Source: Streptomyces sp. WMMC500 (GTDB lineage: Bacteria; Actinomycetota; Actinomycetes; Streptomycetales; Streptomycetaceae). Taken from it: a stretch of DNA of 64,000 bases. A program made the translations under genes and the position numbers. Shown piece after piece: positions 41,629-48,881 of the stretch. Location: the NCBI RefSeq assembly GCF_027497195.1, contig NZ_CP114905.1:6521001-6585000 (forward strand), written 5' to 3'. Every line of letters starts with the position of its first letter. The first letter of the stretch is position 1. The notes beneath the pieces were generated by a model. It worked only from the letters and a program-made list of their open reading frames with translations. It did no database searches and was not told the origin of the DNA.

Positions 41629-42270
41629 TCAGCCGGTGACGGTGGCGAGCTTGTCCGCCAGGCCGTCGCCGCCGGGGAGTACACCCTCGTAGACGGTCTT
41701 GCCGTCCTTGTCGAGGATCACGTAGACGCTCTGCTCGATGATCCCGAACTTCTTCCAGACGTCCCCGGCCTCGTCGGACAGGTGCGGGAAGGCGCCGACC
41801 TGCATGTCGGCGACGAAGTCCCGCATGGCCTGGGGCTCGTCGAGCCCGGCCACGCCCAGCACGTTGGCCCGGCCCTGGAACTCGGACGCGACCTTGGCGG
41901 TTTCGGCACTCTGGCCCTGGCAGACGGTGCACCACGGGGCCCAGAACCACAGCACGACGGGCTTGCCCGCGAGCGTCTTCGCGTCGAACGGCCTGCCGTC
42001 CACCGTGGTGCCGGTGAAGGACAGCGCCTCGGGCACCTCCGTCTCCGCCGCGCCGCCCTCTCCGCCCTCTCCACCCTCTCCGCTCTCTCCGCCGTCTCCG
42101 CCGTCACCGCTGTCCGCGGTCGCAGGTGGCTGGGCGGGGGAGGACGACTGCGCGGATTCGCCCCCCGCGTCGCCGGCGGATGGGGAGTCCTCGCCGGAGC
42201 ACCCGGCGAGCGTGACGAGAGTGAGGAGGCCGGCGGTCAGCGTGGCCGGGATGAGGGTACGGGCGCGCAA
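41629..42270 (-). CDS. TlpA/ResA-like thioredoxin lipoprotein
   Basis: A 213-residue lipoprotein with signal peptide and lipobox LAGC (Cys24), then a Ser/Ala-rich and Gly/Glu/Asp repeat linker (about 25-80) and a redoxin domain with APWCTVCQ (Cys114, Cys117). It should act outside the membrane as a thiol reductase fed by the adjacent CcdA. The only fitting start is TTG 42270, which has GGAG 5 bases upstream; an ATG does not occur near. The TTG start and linker are worth noting. Confidence 0.85.
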   Translation of the reverse strand: MRARTLIPATLTAGLLTLVTLAGCSGEDSPSAGDAGGESAQSSSPAQPPATADSGDGGDGGESGEGGEGGEGGAAETEVPEALSFTGTTVDGRPFDAKTLAGKPVVLWFWAPWCTVCQGQSAETAKVASEFQGRANVLGVAGLDEPQAMRDFVADMQVGAFPHLSDEAGDVWKKFGIIEQSVYVILDKDGKTVYEGVLPGGDGLADKLATVTG

Positions 42271-42340
42271 GGGGACTCCTGTGGGTTCGGTCTCGGTGGT
42301 GAAGATAGCCCGTGGGGTCCGGGCGGGCGGCGCTTCACTT

Positions 42341-42380
42341 CTTACGGCTGGGTGACGTCTCTTACGGCTGGGTGACGTCG
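42341..42380. repeat. 20-bp tandem duplication between tlpA and the methyltransferase gene
   Basis: CTTACGGCTGGGTGACGTC occurs twice head to tail (42341-42359 and 42361-42379), with only the 20th base differing. It lies between divergent genes, so it may be a duplicated regulator site or a recent slippage product. Confidence 0.9.
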
Positions 42381-42480
42381 GCGGGCGGCGCTCCGGCACA
42401 ACCGATGTTTCCGCCGCGTGCCCCCGGGCGATGCGCGAGTATGTTCGGCACACCTTGACGACGCCCAGAAGGTCACCGCG

Positions 42481-43311
42481 ATGAACGGGCCCGTGCCGAA
42501 CGACGACCGCGACCCGCACTCCCGGGTGGACAGCACCGTGCCGCACTCCGCACGGGTGTGGAACTACTGGCTCGGCGGCAAGGACAACTATGAGGTCGAC
42601 CGCCAGGCGGGGGACGAGATGCTCGCCTTCGCCCCCGCCCTGGTCGCATCGGCGCGCGAGGACCGGCTGTTCCTCATCCGCTCGGTCCGCCTGCTCGCGA
42701 GCGAGCTCGGGATACGCCAGTTCCTGGACATCGGCACCGGCCTGCCCACCGCCGACAACACCCATGAGGTGGCCCAGCGCGCCGCTCCCGACGCCCGGGT
42801 CGTCTACGTGGACAACGACCCCCTGGTCCTCGCGCACGCCCGCGCCCTGCTCACCAGCACCGAGGAAGGCGCCACCGCCTACATCGACGCCGACGTGCAC
42901 GATCCGCAGGAGATCCTGCGGGTCGCGGCGCACACGCTGGACTTCGCCAGGCCGGTCGCCGTCACCATGCTGGGCATCGTGAACCACATGCCCGACATCG
43001 AGGTGGCGCGCGCGGTCATCCGGAGGCTGATGGACGCGGTGCCGCCGGGCAGCTATCTGGTGATCTCCCACCCGACGACGGAGGTCGACACGGAGGCCAT
43101 GCGCCAGGTGGCAGACCACTGGAACGGGCGGGGCAGCTCGCCGCTGGTCATCCGCTCGGCCGCCGAGGTCGAGAGCCTCTTCGCGGGCCTGGAACTGCTG
43201 GAGCCCGGAGTCGTCTCCTGCCCGCGCTGGCGCCCGGCCCCGGCGGAGGCACCGCAGGTCGGCACACGCGTCGACGTCGCACACTACTGCGGCGTCGCCC
43301 GAAAGCCCTGA
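42481..43311 (+). CDS. SAM-dependent methyltransferase of the actinobacterial DUF574 (PF04672-type) family
   Basis: A 276-residue protein: the ARVWNYWLGGKDNYEVDRQAGDE opening is the signature of this Streptomyces-abundant family. A Rossmann SAM site follows (QFLDIGTGLPTADNTHEVAQ at about 80-100, then VVYVDNDPLV). The substrate is unknown; family genes often lie near XRE/DUF397 regulators, as here 1.4 kb away. ATG 42481 has AAGG upstream. Confidence 0.9.
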   Translation: MNGPVPNDDRDPHSRVDSTVPHSARVWNYWLGGKDNYEVDRQAGDEMLAFAPALVASAREDRLFLIRSVRLLASELGIRQFLDIGTGLPTADNTHEVAQRAAPDARVVYVDNDPLVLAHARALLTSTEEGATAYIDADVHDPQEILRVAAHTLDFARPVAVTMLGIVNHMPDIEVARAVIRRLMDAVPPGSYLVISHPTTEVDTEAMRQVADHWNGRGSSPLVIRSAAEVESLFAGLELLEPGVVSCPRWRPAPAEAPQVGTRVDVAHYCGVARKP

Positions 43312-43364
43312 CGCGCTGTCGCGCCGCGCGAAGCGTGCGGCCGGGCCCGGCCTGTTCCGCCTGC

Positions 43365-43386
43365 CCGGCCCGTTCCGCCGGGCCGG
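43365..43386 (+). terminator. Hairpin terminator after the methyltransferase gene
   Basis: CCGGCCCG (43365-43372) pairs with CGGGCCGG (43379-43386) around a 6-base loop, 54 bases after the stop. Confidence 0.45.
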
Positions 43387-43448
43387 ACCGGGCAGTCGGC
43401 GAGGTGAGAGGGAGCGGCGGGGCGGTGTGCGGGCCGTTGTCAGTGGGT

Positions 43449-43466
43449 TGATGCAGACTGGCATCA
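43449..43466. promoter_or_regulatory. Inverted repeat upstream of the PfkB kinase gene
   Basis: TGATGC (43449-43454) and GCATCA (43461-43466) flank 6 bases, 44 bases before the kinase start, in a locally AT-richer stretch. It is a plausible regulator site but a short palindrome. Confidence 0.3.
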
Positions 43467-43509
43467 GTCGGACAGGTGTTCCGTTATCGGTGCGGAGGGA
43501 GGTGCTCAC

Positions 43510-44625
43510 GTGACCACGCCCACGGGCTCGTCCGCCCCGGCCCCGCCTGCAGTGGACCCGCTGAAGCACGTGCGCGGCCCCGCGGACCCGGCGGTCGACG
43601 TCTACCTGACGGGGACGGTCTTCCTGGACATCGTCTTCACCGGCCTGGACAGCGCCCCCGTCCGCGGCACGGAGTCCTGGGCCCGCGGCATGGGTTCCAG
43701 CCCCGGCGGGGTGGCGAACATGGCGACGGCCCTCGCCCGCCTCGGCCTGCGCACGTCCCTGTCCGCCGCCTTCGGCGACGACGTCTACGGCGACCACTGC
43801 CAGGAGGCCCTCGCCGGCGAGGGCGTCGACGTGTCCCTGTCCCGCACGTGCCGCGGCTGGCACTCGCCGGTCACGGTCTCCATGGCGTACGACGGCGAGC
43901 GCACCATGGTCTCGCACGGCCACGAGGCGCCGCCCCCCGACGAGCCCCCGCGCTGCCCGCCGCCGAGCCGCGCCTGCGTCGCGTCCCTCGCCCCGGACCG
44001 CCGGCAGCCGTGGATCGAGCAGGCCGCGCGGCACGGCAGCCGTATCTTCGCCGACGTCGGCTGGGACGAGACCGGCCGCTGGGACCTGGCGGAGATACCG
44101 GAGCTGGCGCACTGCGAGGCGTTCCTGCCGAACGCCGCGGAGGCCATGCGCTACACGCGGACGGACTCACCCCGCGCGGCGGCCCACGCGCTCGCGGAGC
44201 ACGTGCCGGTGGTGGTGGTCACGATGGGTGCGGAGGGCGCCTACGCGGTGGACGGCCGCACGGGCGAGAGCGCCGAGGTGCCGGCGATATCGGTCGCGGC
44301 CCTGGACACCACCGGCGCCGGAGACGTCTTCGTCGCCGGCTTCGTCACCACGTCACTCGCCGACTACCCGCTGGCCGACCGCCTGGCGCTGGCCGGACTG
44401 ACGGCGGCGCTGTCGGTCCAGGAGTTCGGCGGCTCCCAGTCGGCCCCCGGCTGGACGGAGGTCGCGGCCTGGTGGGAGCAGGTGCGCACGGTCCCCGAGC
44501 AGGACCCCCAGGCCCTGGCCCGCTACTCGTTCCTCGACGACATCACCCCCTGCGCCCCCCGCCGCTGGCCGCTGCGCCGAGCGGTGCCGACGATCGGCTT
44601 CCGCCCGGAACCGAAGGAGGAGTAG
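43510..44625 (+). CDS. PfkB-family carbohydrate/nucleoside kinase
   Basis: A 371-residue ribokinase-like protein: N-terminal VDVYLTGTVFLDIVFTGL, SPGGVANMATALARLG (substrate motif, about 64-80) and the catalytic DTTGAGDVFVAGF (about 263-275) with its base Asp. The specific sugar or nucleoside is not predictable. The C-terminus has an extra 60-residue extension. GTG 43510 has GGAGG upstream. It precedes the cytidine-deaminase-like remnant. Confidence 0.9.
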   Translation: MTTPTGSSAPAPPAVDPLKHVRGPADPAVDVYLTGTVFLDIVFTGLDSAPVRGTESWARGMGSSPGGVANMATALARLGLRTSLSAAFGDDVYGDHCQEALAGEGVDVSLSRTCRGWHSPVTVSMAYDGERTMVSHGHEAPPPDEPPRCPPPSRACVASLAPDRRQPWIEQAARHGSRIFADVGWDETGRWDLAEIPELAHCEAFLPNAAEAMRYTRTDSPRAAAHALAEHVPVVVVTMGAEGAYAVDGRTGESAEVPAISVAALDTTGAGDVFVAGFVTTSLADYPLADRLALAGLTAALSVQEFGGSQSAPGWTEVAAWWEQVRTVPEQDPQALARYSFLDDITPCAPRRWPLRRAVPTIGFRPEPKEE

Positions 44626-44638
44626 CCCCGGACCCCGG

Positions 44639-44704
44639 TCAGACCCGGGTCGTCCTCCGCAGCTCCCCGTCCGGGCAGGCCAGCAGAACCGGGGTCCCCG
44701 GCGG
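44639..44704 (-). pseudogene. Remnant of the 3' end of a cytidine-deaminase-like gene
   Basis: Read on the minus strand, this encodes GTPVLLACPDGELRRTTRV followed by a stop. The functional copy at 48482 ends GTPILLAGPDGEVRSTTRT. About 61 bases align with roughly 10 mismatches. No upstream coding sequence of the gene remains; it is cut off at the stop of the DUF397-like gene at 44705. It marks one boundary of the accessory segment. Confidence 0.75.
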
Positions 44705-44896
44705 CTACAACAGGTGGTCGGCCTTGCCCGCTTTGATGTCCTGGATGAGTGTGCGCAGCGCTTCGCGTGTGTCCGTGAGGTAGGTGTCCTCCTGGCCTGC
44801 TACGGCTATGTAGGCGTTGCCGTCGTTGTCGGTGCCGATGCGGAAGCAGTTGTTGCCTTCGGCGCAGAAGGGGTCTTCCCACTTGATGTCTGTCAC
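44705..44896 (-). CDS. DUF397-like small protein
   Basis: A 63-residue protein starting TDIKWEDPFCAEGNNCFRIG, matching the W-x-x-x-x-C-x-EGNxC core of DUF397 proteins, with an acidic middle and a helical end (REALRTLIQDIKAG). DUF397 proteins partner XRE/DUF5753 regulators encoded next door, as in whiJ/aba-type loci of S. coelicolor. GTG 44896 has AAGGA 8 bases upstream. It follows the XRE gene by 11 bases on the same strand. It is a divergent member, so the domain call is tentative. Confidence 0.7.
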   Translation of the reverse strand: MTDIKWEDPFCAEGNNCFRIGTDNDGNAYIAVAGQEDTYLTDTREALRTLIQDIKAGKADHLL

Positions 44897-44907
44897 GGTC
44901 GGATTCC

Positions 44908-45759
44908 TTACAGGTCCCTGATAACGGCGTGAATGAAGTCTCTTGACGCTTCGGCGGGCAGGCTCATTCGGTCCATCCATTGCAAGTGAGCCCGATACTT
45001 CGAGAGTTGCAGCTCTGCATGCATGAACTCAGGGCTGTGGGCTGAGTCGAGTTGCGCCGTGTCGAGTTGAGGTACGGGCCCCTCCGCGTAGAGCAGCGCG
45101 TGCCCGGCTCCGGGGAAGCTTCCGAGTTCAACGGGTACGACACGCACGACGACGTTGGCTCGCTCGCTCCACTCGATCAGGGCGTTGAGCTGCCCTCTGG
45201 TCGCCTCTCGTCCACCGAACAGCATGCGAAGCGCGGCCTCGTGCACGTATCCCACGTACGTCACCGGTTCGTCGCGGACCAGAACGCACTGCCGGTCCAT
45301 GCGATGAGCGACGCGCAGTTCGACTTCGAGGCGCGACAAGGCGGGGAGCCCCGCCGCGAAGACGCTCCGCGCGTAGTCCTCCGTTTGGAGTAGCCCAGGC
45401 ACGTGGACAGTCTGAATGGTCTGAATACGGGTCGCGTGCCACTCCAGCTCGACGATGTCCAGAAGGGCGGGCGAGAGTCGCCCCCGGTACTCATCCCACC
45501 AGCGAGGCTTGGACGGCTGGGCCATGTCCACCAGCGCTTCCAGGTACCGGTCGTCCGCGCACTCGCAGTGTGTCGCCAGCGTCCGCAGACGGTCCGGGCT
45601 GATGTTGCGGATGCCTGTCTCGATGTTGGAGATCTTGCCTCGATCGACTCCCAGCAAGCCCGCGACGTACTCGGAGCTGAGTCCCGCCTCCGTGCGCAGC
45701 TTCTTGACCTCCGCGCCGAGTCTGCGTTGTCGCTGCGTAGGTGTGGTGCGTGGCGGCAT
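44908..45759 (-). CDS. XRE-family regulator with DUF5753 domain (WhiJ-like)
   Basis: A 283-residue protein. The helix-turn-helix (about 10-70) includes LGAEVKKLRTEAGLSSEYVAGLLGV and RGKISNIETG. The DUF5753 domain (about 90-270) includes TIQTVHVPGLLQTEDYA and VVPVELGSFPGAGHA. ATG 45759 was chosen because GGAGAAGGG precedes it; ATG 45783 is in frame upstream. Members of this family act with small DUF397 proteins and divergent HATPases in developmental and antibiotic control. Confidence 0.9.
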   Translation of the reverse strand: MPPRTTPTQRQRRLGAEVKKLRTEAGLSSEYVAGLLGVDRGKISNIETGIRNISPDRLRTLATHCECADDRYLEALVDMAQPSKPRWWDEYRGRLSPALLDIVELEWHATRIQTIQTVHVPGLLQTEDYARSVFAAGLPALSRLEVELRVAHRMDRQCVLVRDEPVTYVGYVHEAALRMLFGGREATRGQLNALIEWSERANVVVRVVPVELGSFPGAGHALLYAEGPVPQLDTAQLDSAHSPEFMHAELQLSKYRAHLQWMDRMSLPAEASRDFIHAVIRDL

Positions 45760-45843
45760 CGATCGCCCTTCTCCTCGGACCATGGCCCAGTCTGCCGGGA
45801 GCGGCCAGCGTAATCCACTGGGGGGTGAACCATCACTTCAGGG

Positions 45844-45896
45844 GTGGTGTATGCACCACGTCACGCTCTACTGTAAGTCACGCGATGCTCACGCAA
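45844..45896 (-). promoter_or_regulatory. Candidate promoter and operator of the XRE/DUF5753 gene
   Basis: On the minus strand, TTGCGT (45891-45896) and TACAGT (45870-45875) are 15 bases apart, slightly short. The palindrome GTGGTG-TATG-CACCAC (45844-45859) lies just downstream, where RNA would start. A repressor bound there would block the promoter. Confidence 0.35.
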
Positions 45897-46026
45897 GGTG
45901 CACATGAAGAGCATCGCGCGAGCCTGCCCGCGGCCTCCTGCCGTAACGGCCCTGCCCCGACAACGCCTCTCGTGTCGCCAACGACACGCCCCCGTACCAG
46001 TGTTCACGCCGCCGAATGGAGTCGTC

Positions 46027-46704
46027 ATGCCCGAGAACGCACCTACGGCACCCGCGATGTCCGACGCCGCCCCCGCCACCACCCCGCTCGCCCGCCGTAC
46101 TTCCGCAGGTCGTCCCGGTCACCAACCGGTCGCAGGGCGGGCGCGAACCAGCCTGCCCGCCTACTCGCTCGGCTCGCCGTACGCCCTCTGCGCTGGTCCG
46201 GCGGTCACTCAGTGCCCGCCGCCCCCGCCGGACCTCGGGGAGCCCTCCGCCGCCTGCTTCGTCTACGGGCTGACGCTCCCCTCAGCCGCCTGGGCGCCGG
46301 TGGTCGCGTACCAGGCGGCCGAGGCCGTCCTCGACGTGCACGGAGCCGCGGACGGGCTGGTCGAGCCCACACTCGGTCTCGTCCACGAACTCGCCGTCCA
46401 CGCCTGCCGCTTCACCGGGGCGGGGGAGATGGTCCACCTCGTACTCCGCCGCTCCGACGGCGTCCTGCACGTGGTGGCGTACGACACGCACACCCCGCAC
46501 CTCAACTCCCGGCTCGCCGCTCAGTGCGCCGAACGCCGCCGGGTGTCTCTCGCGGTGGTTCGTGAACTGGCGGAAGGGCGGGGCGGGGAGTGGGGGTTCG
46601 CCGCCTCGCACCCGCCCGCCCCGGGGGTGTGCACCTGGGCCTCGATCGCGTGCGACGGGCAGGACCCGGTGGCGTCGGGCGCGGCCGGGACGGAGGTCGC
46701 CTGA
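46027..46704 (+). CDS. Divergent RsbW/AbaA-like HATPase-domain protein
   Basis: A 225-residue protein with a disordered Pro/Ala N-terminus (about 1-65) and a region (about 100-200) resembling the anti-sigma HATPase fold. LVHELAVHACRFTGAGEMVHLVLR corresponds to the N-box region where classical members have ELVTNAV-H. HVVAYDTHTPHL and VVRELAEGRGGEWGF match later motifs. The Asn of the N-box is replaced by His, so ATP binding is doubtful. ATG 46027 has GGAG 5 bases upstream. It is divergent from the XRE gene, as in whiJ/aba-like clusters. Confidence 0.65.
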   Translation: MPENAPTAPAMSDAAPATTPLARRTSAGRPGHQPVAGRARTSLPAYSLGSPYALCAGPAVTQCPPPPPDLGEPSAACFVYGLTLPSAAWAPVVAYQAAEAVLDVHGAADGLVEPTLGLVHELAVHACRFTGAGEMVHLVLRRSDGVLHVVAYDTHTPHLNSRLAAQCAERRRVSLAVVRELAEGRGGEWGFAASHPPAPGVCTWASIACDGQDPVASGAAGTEVA

Positions 46705-46773
46705 CCGGCCGCGGGGCGGGGGTCCGGCGCGGCAGGCGCCGGGCCCGTCGTCGTAGCGGTGTGACTCGGATAC

Positions 46774-46787
46774 GGCCCAAACGGGCC
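46774..46787. terminator. Short hairpin between convergent HATPase and phzF-like genes
   Basis: GGCCC (46774-46778) and GGGCC (46783-46787) flank AAAC. It lies in the 125-base convergent gap, which holds nothing else evident. Confidence 0.3.
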
Positions 46788-46829
46788 ATGGGATGGCCTC
46801 GGCGATGCGCGGGCGGTCCAGTCGTCGCC

Positions 46830-47699
46830 TCAGTATCCGTCGCGGACCACCGCCAACCCGCCGACCCGGGTCATGATGCCCGCCGGCCCGTGCCGGGCCG
46901 AAGCGAGCACGCTGGCCGGTCGACCGAGGGTGTCGCCCTGCTCCACCTCGATCGCGACCGTCTGCGCTCCCGTCGTGTCGAGCAGGTGGGCCGCCAGGCA
47001 GCCGGTGCTGTTGGCGTTGGCGACGTCCTCGTCGACACCGATCGTCGGCGCGAACATCCGCGCCGCACCCGGTCGGCCGCCCACCGGCGGTACGTACACG
47101 AAACAGCCGAGGAGCCCGTACCGCCGGCACGCCGCTGTCAGCCTGCCGAGGTGTGGGCGGACTCGGAGCAGCGCCGACCGGTCGTGGACCGGTACCAGCA
47201 CGCGTGGTGCGCCGGGCGCGGCGATCCGTGGCGCGTCGGTCGGATGCGGATCGTCCGCCGTGAGCCCGAGCGCGGCGACGATCGCGGCGTGCTCGTCCGG
47301 TGCCGGGTGGCGCAGCGCGACGAGGCCCTGGTCGAACCACACCTCGATGCCGGCGGGGCGGCGGATCGCGGTGGTGTCGAACGTGCGCCCGCCGGTGTGC
47401 TGGCGGTCGTTCAGCTCGCTCAGCGCGGTACGGGTCAACCGGACGGCCTGCGCGGCAACGGTGCCGTGGCCGCAGCCGGACAGTTCGGCGGTGGCGGTGA
47501 AGAAACGGACCGGCCGGCCACCGTCCGGCGTCCGCCCCGGGCCGAGGAACGCCGCGTGCGAGGTGCCGGCCGCAGCAGCGACCGCACGCCGGTCCGCGTC
47601 CGTCGCCGCCGGGTCGTCGTCGGTGACGGCCGTGGGGCTACCGCCCCGGCAGTCGCGCCGCACGCACGCATCAACCACCGTGACATCCGGCCAGGACAT
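46830..47699 (-). CDS. PhzF-family isomerase-like protein
   Basis: A 289-residue PhzF/diaminopimelate-epimerase-fold protein: N-terminal VTVVDACVRRDCRGGSPTAV, ELSGCGHGTVAAQ (the CGH motif) and MFAPTIGVDEDVANANSTGC near the C-terminus. The loop that normally carries the catalytic Glu (SETxF in PhzF) reads GTSHAAFLG here, with His in place of Glu. The usual isomerase chemistry may therefore be lost or changed. It is preceded by the DUF1330 gene with 3 bases between, so it is co-transcribed. Confidence 0.8.
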   Translation of the reverse strand: MSWPDVTVVDACVRRDCRGGSPTAVTDDDPAATDADRRAVAAAAGTSHAAFLGPGRTPDGGRPVRFFTATAELSGCGHGTVAAQAVRLTRTALSELNDRQHTGGRTFDTTAIRRPAGIEVWFDQGLVALRHPAPDEHAAIVAALGLTADDPHPTDAPRIAAPGAPRVLVPVHDRSALLRVRPHLGRLTAACRRYGLLGCFVYVPPVGGRPGAARMFAPTIGVDEDVANANSTGCLAAHLLDTTGAQTVAIEVEQGDTLGRPASVLASARHGPAGIMTRVGGLAVVRDGY

Positions 47700-47702
47700 C
47701 GG

Positions 47703-47996
47703 TCAGTCGATGCCTTCGACGATGCGGAAGTCGCGCTCGACGCCGTCGGAGAGGGCGGCCAGCGCCTCCTGGTAGGCCGCACTCTCGCGCGTCGCGACGG
47801 CCTGCTCGAAGCTGTCGAACTCGACCAGGACGGTGCGCTCGGCGATTCCGGCGTCATACGCCACGACCCGGCCGCCAAGGACGATGGTGCGGCCGCCCCC
47901 GGGCTCGACGGCCAGGCGGGCCAGCTTGTTGTAAGCGGCCAGCTTTTCAGGATCCGAAATGGTGCGGTAGACGCTGACCCAGTAGCCCTTGGGCAT
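47703..47996 (-). CDS. DUF1330 family protein
   Basis: A 97-residue dimeric alpha/beta-barrel-type protein: PKGYWVSVYRTISDPEKLAAYNKLA, then RTVLVEFDSFEQAVATRESAAYQEAL. GGAGG lies 5 bases before ATG 47996. It is first in an operon with the PhzF-like gene. The DUF1330 role is unknown, but the fold suits small-molecule turnover. The divergent HxlR regulator has two palindromes between. Confidence 0.88.
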   Translation of the reverse strand: MPKGYWVSVYRTISDPEKLAAYNKLARLAVEPGGGRTIVLGGRVVAYDAGIAERTVLVEFDSFEQAVATRESAAYQEALAALSDGVERDFRIVEGID

Positions 47997-48033
47997 GGAA
48001 CCTCCAGTGTGGGACGAGTGCATCCGTCGCGTT

Positions 48034-48085
48034 CGTTTCGAAATCAGAAACGCCGAGTGGATGCTAGTGTTTCGAATAACGAAAC
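48034..48085. promoter_or_regulatory. Twin GTTTC-N7-GAAAC operators between the DUF1330 and hxlR-type genes
   Basis: CGTTTCGAAATCAGAAACG (48034-48052) and GTTTCGAATAACGAAAC (48069-48085) share arms GTTTC and GAAAC with a 7-base spacer. They are centred 34 bases apart (about three helical turns). Both lie in an AT-rich stretch between divergent starts. They are probably bound by the HxlR-type protein. Confidence 0.7.
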
Positions 48086-48097
48086 GCAAGGAGGGTC

Positions 48098-48451
48098 ATG
48101 CCGACACCGCGCCCAGGAACACCGGTTCGTGGATCGACGACCGGCCGTCCCCTCATGGCCGCGCTGGACCTGTTCGGCCGTCGGTGGGCGCTGCGCATTC
48201 TCTGGGAACTGCGTGCGGGTCCGCTCGGCGCCCGCGCGCTGTTGGCACGGTGCGAAGGTCTGTCATCCAGCGTTCTCTACCAGCGCCTCCGCGAACTCGC
48301 ATCGAGCGGGATCATCGCCCAGTCAGCCGATGGCTACGAGCTCACTCGGCTGGGGACAGCCCTCCGTGATGCCCTTCGTCCGCTCGACGAATGGGCGAAC
48401 TCCTGGGCGGAGGAGCAAGAACACAACGATCAGGGGCCCACGGAGGCGTGA
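48098..48451 (+). CDS. HxlR-family winged-helix transcriptional regulator
   Basis: A 117-residue HxlR/MarR-like protein: MAALDLFGRRWALRILWELRAG, LSSSVLYQRLRELASSGII, then a short wing (SADGYELTRLG) and a C-terminal DEWANSW helix. AAGGAGG precedes ATG 48098 by about 6 bases. Its two likely operators lie upstream. Some HxlR proteins carry redox cysteines; the only Cys here is in ARCEG. Confidence 0.9.
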   Translation: MPTPRPGTPVRGSTTGRPLMAALDLFGRRWALRILWELRAGPLGARALLARCEGLSSSVLYQRLRELASSGIIAQSADGYELTRLGTALRDALRPLDEWANSWAEEQEHNDQGPTEA

Positions 48452-48481
48452 AGGTCACGCCCGACCAGGCTCCCGGTTCCG

Positions 48482-48832
48482 TCAGGTCCGGGTGGTGCTG
48501 CGGACCTCCCCGTCCGGGCCGGCGAGCAGAATCGGGGTCCCCGGCCCGCCGAGGTCCCGCACGGCCGCGAGGTCCGCGTCCGCGGGCGTTCCCGCCTCGG
48601 TGACGACCGCCGCGGCCTCCAGCGACGTGGCGCCGCTGGCGACGGCCATCGCCACGGCGGTCTGGAGCGCGGTCAGCCGCAGCGACTCCAGCGCCACGGT
48701 GCCCGCGACGTAGGTGCGGCCGGTCTCGTCCCGTACGGCCGCCCCCTCCGGCACGGCGTTACGCGCGCGGGTGCTGCGCGCCAGCGTAACGATCTTGCGG
48801 TCCTCGGGATCCAGCGCGCTGCTCTCACTCAT
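48482..48832 (-). CDS. Cytidine-deaminase-like protein lacking zinc ligands
   Basis: A 116-residue protein of the kind annotated as cytidine deaminase in streptomycetes: DRKIVTLARSTRARNAVPEGAAVRDETGRTYVAGTVALESLRLTALQTAVAMAVASG. In true enzymes a C/HAE motif and a PCxxC motif bind zinc; here the equivalent positions read VALESLRL and no cysteine occurs in the protein, so deamination is unlikely. It lies at the end of the phoH-ybeY-CBS run. Its 3' end is duplicated at 44639. ATG 48832 was chosen over 48853. Confidence 0.8.
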   Translation of the reverse strand: MSESSALDPEDRKIVTLARSTRARNAVPEGAAVRDETGRTYVAGTVALESLRLTALQTAVAMAVASGATSLEAAAVVTEAGTPADADLAAVRDLGGPGTPILLAGPDGEVRSTTRT

Positions 48833-48881
48833 ACCGCCGAGCATACGAACCACCCGCCCCCGCCCGGGGCACCGTCCCCGG

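Larger units (their letters stand above)
44639..48545. mobile_element. Putative accessory insertion bounded by imperfect direct repeats (3' end of a cytidine-deaminase-like gene)
   Basis: The copies at 44639-44702 and 48482-48545 enclose 3.8 kb with six genes of accessory type (DUF397-like, XRE/DUF5753, HATPase, PhzF, DUF1330, HxlR). Parts of the enclosed DNA, especially 44.7-45.9 kb and 47.95-48.1 kb, look visibly richer in A+T than the flanks. No integrase or transposase remains, so the mechanism is unknown. Confidence 0.5.
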
